A stretch of 64,000 nucleotides of DNA from Sphagnum magellanicum (GCA_021904315.1 CM038922.1:15847347-15911346), one strand, 5' to 3'; counted from the first letter of the stretch, positions 23,579 to 34,879 are shown. The notes: generated by a model not told the origin, from the letters alone. Numbers and translations are program-made.

Positions 23579-26500
23579 CTAAAGTGCACGAAGCACCGCA
23601 TGTGTCATAGAATAGGCCGTGATGCTCCGCATGGTGATGGGGGTCATGCCATTGTTGAAGACATAGAGGTTTGCAAGGTTGCCAGTAGCCACACTTGGAT
23701 ATACCCGTGAGGTGACCACCATACGCCCACCTTGGACAAAGCTTTCCACTATAGATCGATCCACCTAAACCACAATAAAACATGTATTTGTTAGAATATG
23801 ATAAAAAAGAAAATGACTCAAATCTTTGAAATTCCCAATGATTCATTCATTCCAATCTGCAAACCTTTCTACAATTGGACAACCCAATGAAACTTTTTTC
23901 ATTCTTAGCATGTGGGAGGAGAATCTCACAAGTACTCGGAGTGTAAGAAAATCTTCAGTTGGTAAAACCTTCACATAACCACCACATACTGGTTTGTGGA
24001 TGTTGGGTAGCAAAGATGATCTGCACAATAATACCAGTGCACAAGAGTCAATAGTTTTCATTCTTTAATTTCTCAGTAGGGATTAATAAGTTGCTAATAT
24101 GGATTAATTCCATAGTATATCTGGCTGGAAGAAAATGAGCATTTTCTGATACCCAAAAAAAATCTTACTGTCTTCTTTTGGAATTTTCAGCATACCTGCT
24201 TTGGTCATTGCAAAACCTTGTGGTCCATTGACCATCACTTGACTGCGTAATGTAAAAGAACACAGCTGTTTGTTCCTGGAAACCCTCATCTGTTAAGACG
24301 AGCAAGCCAAAAGGCCCAAACATGCCACGATGTTCATACCCATCCTGACTGCTGTCAAGTGCATTGAATTTGGCTTCATCTGTAACAGCTCCCACGTTTG
24401 ATACATCCGGGTATTCAAAAACTACCTCCACATCCACCTGCACATCAGCAGATATTGATTGTAATAACCTTGAATTGCAATAAACCATTTGAATAAAAAT
24501 TAAAAACTGATTGCATAAATATCCTTTTCACTATCATCTACCTTAAAGAATTTATAGCAGAAAATTGAGATGGAAGATGGGATGTGAGAAAGTCCATTGA
24601 ACAATCTGAACTTTTTTTCTTTTTCCTCACCTGATCTCCTGCAGCACCTTTGACTTCCATAACAGCACCTGCATCCAGCTTCACATCTGTCTGGGACACC
24701 TTTGGACCCCTCAAAGAATCAATTTCCTCAATAGGCCACTGAATGAGGTTAACACCCGTATTGCTGTCCAAAGCAATTGTCCTTGGTACTCCCTGCAGAA
24801 GTGAAGAAAAGAACATTGGTGAGAAATTAACCCCTAAAAATCTCACACCAACTCAACATTTTCAGAATCTGGAAATGTGGCAATTCAATGGAGAAATATG
24901 AGGGATGTGGATTTTACCTGAATAGATGACCAACCCTTCTGAAGATCCATTTCTTGTGGGCAAGATTCAGGCACCCATGCCCACATAATCTGCCTTCTCT
25001 TCACAGGGTCAAAAAATGATTTGGAAGCATAATATTTGCCATAGTCTAAGCGGAATCCAAGCCCAATATCAAGCTCTGGATGGTCGGGGATGAACTTGTG
25101 AGCAGCTTCATCATATGTGCCTATTGTATAGTAATCACGCTGCTCCCCCAAGAGGCTTACTTTGAGGACATATTTCTGAGTATCGAAATTACAGATTGGA
25201 GTGTGATAATCTACTGGGAAGAAATCAACACACTCCCACATTCCAACTGCAGGCCCTGAATGCAACACCTTCTCTTCCAAAAACTCCCAATTCTTCAGAT
25301 CTGTGCTCTTGTACTGCAAGGCAACGCCAATCTCCCCCACCTTTGCACCCACTGTGAAAACCCAAGTGCCATCTGCTTGTTGCCAGGCCGTTGATGGATC
25401 ACGGAAGTCATGTATTCCAACATCTGGGGGACGTGTGAGGATAGGATTTTGAGGCACTTTCACCCACTCTCTCAAGAATGGGTCTGATGGGTCTGCAGGC
25501 ACTGCCATACATTGCAATTGCTCACCTGTGTTTTCAATCAAACCTGATCCACCTAGGCCAAATGACAAAAGCATATGAGTCCTTGAGGAGATCCATGAAC
25601 CTTGCAATGAAGAAGCTTAAAGGTCCTTGAAGTCAAATATCATTGTCTATAATAGTCCATTGTTGTGCCAAAGATGCAGATATCCTAGAAACAGAAGTGG
25701 ATTCAATGAGCAGACCTGTATAGAGAATGAAGGGGATGCCATCAGGGTCTATGGTGGCTGAGCCAGACCACACTCCATTGACATCATACCACTGATCAGG
25801 CTTCATTGCATCCTCCAAATAGAGCCAGTGAACTAGGTCTTTGGACACAGCATGGCCCCATGTGAGGTTGCCCCACACCGGTGCTTCTGGGTTGTACTGG
25901 TAGAACAAATGATAGTATCCCTTGTAGTACATGGGAGCTGCAAAAACACACCAAAAAAGGGGGGGAAAAGTGAATATTACACTCTTCTGAATCTGTAGAA
26001 TTCATAGAGATTTGTGGGTGGATTTACTCTGACAATCTGACATTTTACTTCTTGGATATTTTATGCTATATGCTGAAGATCATAATCCTTGAAAATTGGA
26101 AACAAAACTTGAAGAATTGAGACGTGAATTGCAGATCTATTGATTATGATTGCAGTGTCTATGTTTGTTAGGGGATTAAGATATTTTCAAAGGGAAGTGG
26201 GCAAATTTTAGCAGGAAAAATTGGGTAACTACAGAGGAGCTGCAAATGGGAAGTTTTAAGTACCATTAGGATCTGGTGATGATCAGAAGCAATTTCGAGC
26301 GCAACCATGCCACATGCCACACAGAAAACAAGGGTTACTTTTATAAAAAAATTCCCACCTGCAGAGAAATTGTTCACAAACAATTTTGTACGTCAGAGGG
26401 ATGCATAGGTGATGACATCATCTCCCTCATGAATGTACCAAATGGAAAAAAATTTACCCAACTTTGAAACTTTGCAGAAGTTCTGAAAAGAAAGCAGATT

Positions 26501-27605
26501 CTTCCAGAAGGCCACAATTTCAAAAGAGCTGTATTACAGTGTCTGCTTACCATTCATCCAGTTCTTGGCAGGTTGGTAATGAAATGTTGTCCTGTGCAGC
26601 TGCTGCTCGTGCACCTGGACCTCCAAATCCTGGACCTTTCATATTAGAGGCAAAACAAACCAAAATCAAAGAAAAAGATGCATAAAAGAGTCTTGTAACG
26701 CGTGTGTGAGACTGCAGCAAAGTGCAGATCAAGCTGGGACCATGTAGGCAATCACACTCAAATGATCATATAACTTGCAAAGATTGATCAGTACAACAGA
26801 AATTCAACACAATTGTAACAGTGGATCCAGTCCAACTTTATTCCAGAGATGGAAAAATGATTCAATCATGTTTTGCAGCCTACAGGCAGATCAGATTCAA
26901 CAGTTCTTCTAGATACATTCTTCCTTAGACTACTCTCTTGGCTTTGTTTCTTTAGAAGACTCTAGAGTACCTTGGCAACTGCCTGCTCAGGCAGCTCCGA
27001 TGTTGTTAGTGCTGCAGTGTCCAGTGCCAATGCATATCCTGTCAACCCACAAATCCATTGATCATTAAATCAATCCAGTAACTACAGAAATCTTTTCTCT
27101 GCTTGTACAATCAAGTTCATCTCCTCTTAAACCCTAAACCCTGTTACAGAGTAGTGATGAGGTCCATGATGCAGATCAAGTTCAGGAGGGTGATCATCTG
27201 GTGATTAGCTTAAATAACTGGTGATTAGCACACTAATCTGATGTATTTAGGTCTGGACATAATTCTCTAGGATCTACAGTGGGATGAGCCGGACTTCATC
27301 CCTTGAGACTCGATTTCGGCAAGTGCGAGAGCGCTCCCAAAGAAGGAGGAGGAGAAGCAACAGCTCCAGAGGTGCGTGCCGAGAAAACCAACTGGAACCA
27401 GGCCAGCTACCAACAAACCCGATGTTCAAACTCTAAGCGCAGGGCCTGATGCTCGAGAGTACGTACCATTAGTTACGTGGTCCGGGGACGGATATTCTTG
27501 AGCAGTTTCCAGTTGGGGGTCCTTAGTGGATCCAATCACGACGCCCAGATCGACGCCGTCATGGTCCAGGGCTGTGGAAGCGTACTGGACCTCTACTGTC
27601 GCCAT
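23579..27605 (-). CDS. GH32 acid invertase (beta-fructofuranosidase), vacuolar-type, 10 exons, 607 residues
   Basis: Hydrolyses sucrose to glucose and fructose, or a related fructan bond. Exons on the minus strand: 27605-27467, 27038-26971, 26629-26551, 26272-26264, 25937-25716, 25543-24918, 24792-24631, 24437-24196, 24020-23930, 23764-23579; all phases agree (608 codons with TAG). The GH32 signatures are intact: nucleophile Asp96 in WMNDPNAP, transition-state Asp221 in FRDP, acid/base Glu276 in WECVDFF. The C-terminal beta-sandwich ends with [17 protein letters not shown]. Val after WEC is typical of vacuolar invertases; cell-wall enzymes have Pro. Several fructan enzymes share these motifs, so sucrose specificity is inferred. 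The residues from ATG 27605 to HRTTFHYQP form a non-conserved N-terminal extension without signal peptide or anchor; a further 5' exon supplying one could join at CCACAG (about 27653), or the protein is cytosolic. Exon 3 could instead begin at 26635 (+2 codons) and exon 5 slightly upstream. Confidence 0.95.
26264..26272 (-). CDS. 9-bp mini-exon of the invertase gene encoding the catalytic Asp-Pro-Asn
   Basis: The minus strand reads CACCAG|ATCCTAATG|GTACTT. With the G from the previous exon it encodes Asp-Pro-Asn, completing the WMNDPN nucleophile motif, and it hands one G to the next exon to make Ala. A 9-nt exon coding for DPN is a well-known feature of plant GH32 genes and is one of the smallest plant exons described. 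Skipping it would remove the catalytic nucleophile while preserving frame. Confidence 0.93.
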
Positions 27606-28750
27606 GATTCCTTCAGTTGCGTACCACGAGATTGCGGGCTTGGAAAAAACCCGCTGTCTCTGTGGAAGAAGAACAACAACCACAAGAAGATGATGATGAT
27701 GCTGATGATGAAGAAGAATCACAACACAAAATGTCTGGAAAAACTTCTTCTCTCCCCTCCCCACTAGAACTCACCGATCTCTGGACTCAGATTGCTTCTC
27801 AGCGCCTCCAGAAAAACAAAACAAAACAAACAAAACCGGCAGAGCTCGCTCTTCCTGTCGATTCTCTCAAATCTCGTAACTCCCCCGGAATTACAAGCCT
27901 CCTAACTCTTCCCGCATACAACAAAACTCAGCAAAAATCTAAAAGAGTGAGTAATTCACACCAGTTCCGACTTAATTTCAAGTCCAATGCTTGCGCAACA
28001 AGAATGACGATCTTGATCACTCACTCACTCACGCAGCTGATCATCAACAAAACTCTAACAACTAGTACAACAGATCACACTGCTTCAGCAGCTATAATTG
28101 TGCCAAGTTGTGGATGGATCACACAGACATGATTCTGAGAGAGAGAGAGAGAGCAACAAAAAGTGCGGAGACAGATCGCACACACAACACGAGTGTAGAA
28201 CAAAATTTGATTTCCAAATGGTTTGGAGATGGTATAAATAGTTTGTGGAGCTGCAACCTGATTCCTTCAGGCCGCGGCAATCCGATCGATCGATCGATCA
28301 ACCTGGCTTGCTGCGCAATCCAAGACTGCTGCATCATCATCAACCACACATGGTGGCAGCAGGATGGGAGCTGCGATGAGGCGGTGGCATGCGAGGTACA
28401 TACCGGAATCGGATTTGCTCTGACATGAATTACATGACACTGATCCTTGGCGTAGACGCCATGATTCCTCGCAATTCTGGTTCCAATTTGGACCAATTTG
28501 ATCCCCCAAGAATATGCAACTGCCATTCCCTACTTGCTGCTGATCCGTCTGCCGACTTGCACTTCCTTCCTTCCTTCCGTCCGCCTCCCTCGCTTCCCTC
28601 GTCGCTCCCTCCCTGCCTCCCTTGCAGCAGCAAGAGCAACGACGCTGGGCAGCAGTCCAAAGCAACCGTTTCTTGCTCGCCTGACCTGCATCGCCAATTT
28701 AATTTAATTAAATAAATAATCAATCAATCAAACTTAGCCCCCCTTGTACG
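27606..28750 (-). promoter_or_regulatory. 5' flank of the invertase gene: microsatellite-rich leader/promoter region
   Basis: GC-richer than its surroundings. In the sense direction of the gene it carries CTT/CAT repeats (complement of the gaagaagatgatg runs, 27662-27720), a CT tract (28137-28153), a GATC run (28283-28300) and purine-rich runs (complement of ttccttccttccgtcc, 28563-28620). The upstream frame continuous with exon 1 has no ATG, only a GTG, and is closed by TGA, so it is not a start. A TATAAATA sits on the plus strand at 28233-28240 (TATTTATA on the gene strand). Confidence 0.4.
28233..28240 (+). promoter_or_regulatory. Possible TATA box
   Basis: TATAAATA in a GC-balanced promoter-like region. 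In this orientation it would drive transcription away from the invertase gene, where no convincing gene is seen; on the other strand it reads TATTTATA, a weaker TATA-like element about 630 bases before the invertase ATG. Orientation cannot be decided from sequence. Confidence 0.25.
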
Positions 28751-28806
28751 TTACTGTTTTTTTTTTCCCCCCCTTTTTTGGCCCCTTTTTCCTCCCTTTT
28801 TAGTCA

Positions 28807-28876
28807 GTGCCTTCTGCCCTGGACCTTGGGCTCGGTGCATTGGGCCGACGGCACCATAGTCCCGGGCCGAAGGCAC
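28807..28876. other. GC-rich foldback (stem-loop) of about 70 nt
   Basis: The left arm gtgccttctgccc (28807-28819) pairs with the right arm gggccgaaggcac (28864-28876) with one mismatch over 13 positions. Inside it a second stem, ggtgc (28834-28838), pairs with gcacc (28851-28855). The segment is strongly GC-rich in an AT-rich surround. It could be a structured RNA, a transposon end or a chance palindrome. Confidence 0.5.
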
Positions 28877-29454
28877 ACCTTTTCCGCTTTGTTACAGGTC
28901 TGATGGTTCAGATCACCTTACGGCCTCGCTCTGGGGTGCTTACGGCGTCCCATTGCACCCATGAATGAAGTGGTTCTTTCAGGAGTTACTTCATCAGGAG
29001 TGTGGTGTTCTAAACTAAACATCAAATTTGATTATTATTTATTTAATTTTTTTGATTTTTTTTTAGGCATTTTTCTCCAGGTGCTGAATTTGCAATTTCT
29101 TATGTAAAATATGAAGTTCAGTCAAAGAAAGCAACCTTGCTGAAAATGAAGGAATTGTTTTATAAAAATAATTGTCGATCTATTCTCTCAATCTATGCAC
29201 AAATTGTTTTACTGTTTTTCAGAACCTTGGCAGTTTGGACACTAGGTAATCATATTGTTTGCAGAAATGTTGAGATTTTCAATATATATATTTTAAGAAC
29301 AATGTTTTGTGAAGGAAAATAGAGTAAAATATTTTAGAATATCTTGTATTTCAATTTGAAATAATTAAAATTAATTCCAATGATGAGAAAATTTGAGAAA
29401 TTAGAATATTAAAAAGAATTCATAATCTCTCATGCAGTTGTACTGAAACAATTG

Positions 29455-29870
29455 TTTTTGCATAATTCTTCATATGGTTGTCCTTGGACAATTCAAAAGA
29501 CAATTTCATAAACAACTATCTCATTTCCAAGCTTAACTACTTCACTTTTTTAAAAAAATTACCGCCTATCCTATTAACTTTTCTCATAACTATTTCACTT
29601 CTTTCTAATAATTATTTCCTATCCTATTAAATTTTTCTAATATCTATCTCATTTCTTTCTTAATAAATGCCTCCTGTCTTTATGACTACCTCATTTTTCT
29701 TTCCTTACCCATGGACATGGATATGAAAAGGCACATTAACATGTGCCATTTCATGTCCATGATATTTATCTTGATTCAAATTAAATTTAACATTGAAATT
29801 AATAACGATGAACTATTGAAAACCATAGGGGAACATGAGAAAAGAAAAGAATTTAGTTAATTGTCATTGT
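29455..29870 (+). repeat. Dispersed element of about 400 bp with an internal palindrome
   Basis: The whole stretch has a diverged inverted counterpart at 47380-47690: here cttcatatggttgtccttgg..acaatttcataaacaactatctcattt..caagcttaact, there its complement. Its right part carries a palindrome at 29709-29760: ATGGACATG and, after five extra bases, GAAAAGGCACAT, mirrored by ATGTGCCATTTCATGTCCAT around TTAA. The same core appears in the copies at 15135-16845. No coding capacity is seen, so it behaves like a non-autonomous element. Confidence 0.7.
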
Positions 29871-29944
29871 TAGTGTGCAGCACGGTGAAGCCCAAGTTAA
29901 CTATTGGACAGACATGCATTCAAGCTACTATGGTACAATGCTTT

Positions 29945-30260
29945 TTTTTTTGACAATTTTGTGTTATAGCCTAAGTGGTGATGATTCACAAGAAGATTTT
30001 AGCCAAATTTGACTACAACCTAAATATCAAAAGTAAAAATATAAAAAACATCATTTAATATTTTTGGCTACTTGCTTGAAACCATGTATAGAAATCAGGC
30101 AAATAACACAAAATTTCCTTTATTTTTGGTCAAATTCTGACTATTGAAAATCTTTAAAAGTACATGATTTTAGCACTTTTAATTTTTGATACAACATTTT
30201 GGCTGTATATAGCCAGCAAAACAACGGCTGCTATGGCAGCACACGTGAGAAAGAAGCACA
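29945..30260 (+). repeat. Dispersed repeat, TTTTGTGATG family, diverged long copy
   Basis: Starts with acaattttgtgttatagcctaagtggtgatgattca and agccaaattt, then continues with a tttggctacttgcttgaaacc segment that matches 41755-41780 (ttttggctacatgttggagcc), followed by a 'gaaatttggcaa'-like stretch. This shows the family is at least about 180-200 bp long. Confidence 0.55.
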
Positions 30261-31302
30261 ACAACATCTAGGAATACATTACTAGGTAGTGTTCCTTTCT
30301 TTTGGTTGTTTCAAGGCTTTTTATGTTTCTTTTTCATTCTCCAATTGCCTTTCCATACATTTTATGTACATTGGATGAATCAAAACAAGAACCCAATGGC
30401 TTCAATTCCATTGGATGGGTTTGATGGACATGACAAATCTGAACTCACCCAAACCCATGGTCCATGCACAATAGGGAAAAGAGTGTTACACTCATTGAAA
30501 AACAAGCTATGGCACACGACATTCTATCTGACTTGTATTGTTTAAACAATCAATGCAAATTGTACATTGTGATTGGGCATACATGTTGGGATGTTTTCAA
30601 TTGATGCTCGTCTCCACATCAGCTCCATGTCAATATTCCGCCCTTTTGGGACCTTAGTGATATTTTGTGCTCGTGTAAATTGACCTTTTGCCATCAAAAG
30701 GTTCCTCATCCAATGGGTAATATGTGCAATTGTTGGGTTTGAGTTGATTGGTCTATAGTGTAAAGTGCACGTATGTCTTCCTATACAATTGAAGACCAGT
30801 TGTCATCACCAAGTAAAATGTTTTTGGCTAACTAGGGGCCAACCACTCTCAAGTCTCTACCAGCCCACAAAGTGCACATGGTGGGACTTCCCTCATGTGG
30901 CCATGTTTCTCAATCTGATCATCCACATCAAGGAACAATGAATACCCCCATGTCCATTTAACTCCAACAATAGAGATACCTACCATTCAAACAAATTAAT
31001 TAGTTGAGATTTGAATCCACTCATGATTTAAGGCTATGATTCAAACACATTAGTTGTGATTTTCAAATACCCCTGATCCAATGCCATCATGCAAATAAAT
31101 TACTCGAGATTTGACTATGAAATTCTTGTTGTGTTAACCCTTTGCTTTTCCCACGAAAACACCAATAAATGAAGATGCTGAAAAGTAAGGTTGCTTAATC
31201 ATGGTATTGTAATGCTTGAATCTTAGACTTCAAACAAATGTGCAATCTTTTGGAAAATCTACCCATGCTTCAAAAATCTTGAAAGTTGTTATTATACTTA
31301 TA

Positions 31303-31511
31303 GTGCATTCACACTTGACGTAAAATCGATGTTAAATGAAAATCTATGTGGCATCCTAAGTGGCACCCAATGTTAAATGGGTGATAGTTTAATGTGAAGT
31401 GAATGTTAGTTTAACATAAAATCTTCATGATAGGTAACTCTAAGTGTTATATGACTAGGATGGTGTTAATGGACTCAACACTACAGTCCCTAACACCAAG
31501 TGTGAATGCAC
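31303..31511. mobile_element. MITE of about 209 bp with 15-16 bp terminal inverted repeats
   Basis: GTGCATTCACACTTG (31303-31317) is the exact inverse of CAAGTGTGAATGCAC (31497-31511). The interior is AT-rich and repeats mttaaatg/gttaa motifs (aaatcgatgttaaatg, cccaatgttaaatgggtg) with no coding potential. A short TA/TTA duplication may flank it. Superfamily cannot be assigned from the termini alone. Confidence 0.8.
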
Positions 31512-31859
31512 CTTTAGTTAACCACGTAATTTTGATTTGTTATAGAGTTTCCTACAAGATAACATGAGCACACTGTCATAATGCAACATTGAAAGTTATA
31601 AAATATAGTAGTTCAGTGCAAACGAGGGAAAATCTTGTGAGATATATCTTGTGCATAATAAAAAATTTGATTTGCATCTCTTCTAAGCAATGCCTACTTT
31701 ACAAGTTACCAACTTGTTTAAAATCTCAAATAATTTGTCAATCTCCTTATTTTTCTTATTGTTACCTAGTTGTCTTCTATCCACCAACTTTGAAATTTCA
31801 ATGGAAACTACTTTGGCAATACTAATTGGAATTTTTAAAACACCATGAGTAAAATTTTT

Positions 31860-32010
31860 ATTTTTATTTTTTCAATTTTGTGATGTTGCTCAAGTGGTGG
31901 TCATCCAGAAGTATATTTAGCCAAAATTGGCAATATTCAAAGTAAAAAAAACATACTCACCCTTTCGTATTGCAGGTGATTATGGCAAATTTTGAACCAT
32001 TTTTAAAATT
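31860..32010 (+). repeat. Dispersed repeat, TTTTGTGATG family, copy 2
   Basis: Contains ttcaattttgtgatgttgct followed by caagtggtggtcatccagaa and agccaaaattggcaatattc. This closely follows 22575-22700, including a downstream caccctttcgtattgcagg versus caccctttgttattgtagg. Confidence 0.75.
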
Positions 32011-32539
32011 TTAAAAATTGACAAAGTTTTTAACATTAAAGAACAGGGAATTTATGCAGGAATATTATTATTTTTAAAAAAATTCTCGAAATGGTGATAA
32101 TTTGCCAACAAAAAAATGATTGCACTAGTAATATGTGAAAATACATTACAAATTTGTGTTGTTATTAGGAGACTTGGGAATACAGTAGTAGTTCCAAACA
32201 TGTATGGGTGTAGCTTAATTGATCCCCAAGTAAGGAGGTCATCCCATTAAAAAAAATCTTATACGAGTTCAGAAATCTTACCGTCCAATATGCAATCCAA
32301 TGGCGTTAGTTGGAACACCCAAAATTGCACCCATTCCACAACCTATATTGGACACCCCCTCAATGGACTACGTGCAATTTGGGTGGGCCTGTGCACTCCA
32401 ACTGTAGACAACTCCAGACTTATTGCCGGATCAGTGTCCAGCTCAAACAATGTAATTTACGGCTAAGACAAGCACCTTGAAAGTTTTGGACAAATGGATG
32501 ACACATGGAGTTGTGTATTCTATCTAAAATACACGAGAC

Positions 32540-33830
32540 AATAAATTATTCGACTCTTTTCGGCTCGTGTTTGGTCCCTTGGGGATCCGCACGCCTTGGG
32601 CCCATATCCCTCCCCCCCCCCCAACCCAAATATCAAATCCAACTAAGACCTATAAGGGAAAAAGTGAAACGCACACAATCGGCCCGACTTTTGCAAATGA
32701 ACTACCGATTGATATTCACACTAAGTGTGCCGAGTACTACTTGGACCATATTGTGACCGGACGACTATGTGGTGTCGACTGCAGCAGGTGGTTTGAAATT
32801 CTTTTGCATGTTCGGCCCCCTTAGCATCAGCCACATGGGTCCTCTAGATGCGGATCGTTTGCTTTGCTCAGAATTGTGATATTTCGTCTTGCCACAACTC
32901 TACTAGCCAGCCTCGTGAACAATTTCTAAAAAGGGATTTGCAGTTGTCAATCAAAACTTTGCATTTGTGTCACGCTACAATCTCTCCGGTCCTGTCTTAC
33001 CGCGTTACCACTGTTGACAAGTGCATATGAAGAGAAAATGTATGGTATGCTCAGCAATCAATCTACACATGGTGATATTTTGTTGGGGACCGATTGTGTT
33101 GTTGTTGACAAGAAAAGAAAAAAAGATTCGGACAATAATATAGTTAGTTTGGGCTATTATCATTGGGTTCAAATAAAATTGGTGCACAACATGGCTAATT
33201 GTGGGCACCGACCCTGGGAAGCTGCAATGATTTGTTCTCGTCTTTTTAGTTGTCATTTCATGTCGATAGTTTGAAGGGTGATGCAAGGGCCCCTCTGAAG
33301 TGCCCAACATGAATGCCACCGAGGTCTATGGACTAGGTTACTGGTGAGAGCAGATGGGTTACCGGACATAACCGGTTGCTATAAATGCCAAGCACATGCT
33401 CGGTTATAGACTATGTAACCGGCTTGCTCAATCCGATGCCCTGGTGAGCCATAAGACATCACCGGACAGAACGTGGGGTTTCACATGCCCATAACCTGTG
33501 AGTATGCCAACAGCCCCATTTGAGCCTGTGGTCGCTATAACCGTAGCCGTGCTGTACCCAGCTGGCTGACCCAGTACTGGGCCGACGTGACTTGTAACCT
33601 GCCAGTTTCCAACGAATGTGATGATGCCACATCACCAAAAACCCCTGACAAACTGGTTATGAATTGGTGCCAATTGCAGGAGGGGAGTGGAGACGAGGTT
33701 ATGAGGTGGGCCAATCAGATGCTCGGGCACTCAAGGGTTACAGCTTTGGAACTCACATCCTCCGCCGCCAATGAGAGTACAAAGCACCAAAATCTACAAT
33801 CGGTTATGGATTGGTGAATTTGTTAAAATC
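32540..33830 (+). other. GC-richer segment with fragmented coding-like frames, unrecognised
   Basis: Base composition is visibly richer in G+C than the neighbours. One plus-strand frame from 32567 to 33274 is interrupted by few stops and contains FANELPIDIHTKCAEYYLDH, DCSRWFEILLHVRPP and, further on, YYHWVQIKLVHNMANCGHRP. A second open frame at 33587-33817 includes ECDDATSPKTPDKLVMNW and HSRVTALELTSSAANES. I recognise no domain. It may be a decayed transposon gene or a degraded host gene. Confidence 0.35.
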
Positions 33831-33949
33831 ATAAAACTTGACATAATCACATGGGCTCTTCAATCACCAAAGAAGCCTGAAAAGTAATAAAGTCACCACA
33901 ATTGGGCATCTGAAGATCAGACTTCCTAAGTTAGGTTTTCGTTAGTGTT

Positions 33950-34220
33950 TGGTGGTTATTAGAAATGGCACTTATTGATTGGCGGTTCTCAGGTTGATTC
34001 CTTAAGATACCGGTTCTCAAAATTTTAAGAACCCATTTTGATATATGGCCTGGGTCCCCAAAAATATAAGAACCAATAATATATAACCACAATTCTCAAA
34101 AAATCTAAGAACTGGCCATTTAACATCCTTGCAACCAGAGGTTCTTTGATTCTGAAAGTTTTCAAGAAAATGGAACCCTTGATCCCAAAAACTATTTTAA
34201 AAAACAAATCAAAGAGTTCT
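33950..34220. repeat. GGTTCTTTGA-rich dispersed repeat, copy at 34 kb
   Basis: Begins gttattagaaatggcactta, the inverse of tggtgccatttctaatacc at 44130-44149. It contains repeated gaacc/ggttc motifs (ccggttctcaaaattttaagaaccc, ggttctttgattctgaaagt). Similar blocks are at 40165-40290, 43840-44150, 48960-49250 and 49790-50110. Confidence 0.65.
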
Positions 34221-34879
34221 GTGATTTTCAGAATTTGGAAAAATTGGAATCGAAGGTGGGATATTCACTCAACAATGGTTTCCACTTCAGGTGTAATTAT
34301 GTGTCCTACTTCTAGGGAATCTCAGATTGATGAATGAAGTATAGGAGAAGGGCCTGAGTACCTTCCGTGATTTCAGATCTGTGCCCGAGAGAGGCCAGTA
34401 GGCCAAGGGAACATGTCAAAAATCACTGAAGGGCCTGTACTCACGTCTTTTTCCTAAGTAAAATAGAGCTGGGATTTTTTCACTTTTTAGAAATAGTGAC
34501 AGGCTGACTGGTATCTTCCGCTGGTCAGAAGATCCTAGTACAGCCTGCTGGTACCTTCCACCACAGAAGATCCCGCCCGCTTGCTGAAAACAGGTTTCTT
34601 CAGGCAGGTAAGGGAGCTGAAAATACAAAGGAAAAATCCAGGCAGTGCTTTACATGGAGTGAAAATTTGCAAATTGTAACGAAAGGATTTAGGGCTGAAA
34701 GATTGAGAACCTATGGAACCTTTGACAAATATATTCTTGACCCATAAAGGTTTTGCTGGTTGTCTATATGATATAAAACCACATGGGTTAAGTTCCATTA
34801 TCAATTGTCAGCAAGAGTAAGAACTGCCATGTAGGTTCTGATTGATTCACCCTTGTGCCCTTGTTGATAACCGTTGACA

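Noticed and set aside
27606-27764. Upstream extension of the invertase reading frame with a hydrophobic, His-rich segment
   Set aside because: It starts with GTG, is preceded by an in-frame TGA, contains no ATG and is produced by microsatellites; more likely 5' UTR or intron.
28119-28723. Several overlapping long frames on both strands in the invertase upstream region
   Set aside because: They result from GC-richer, microsatellite-rich promoter sequence with few stop codons; none shows a domain or a credible start.
32195-32290. tRNA-like string (gggtgtagcttaattgat ... gagttcagaaatc) on the plus strand
   Set aside because: The A-box part is suggestive, but the B box is interrupted and no acceptor stem pairing could be drawn.
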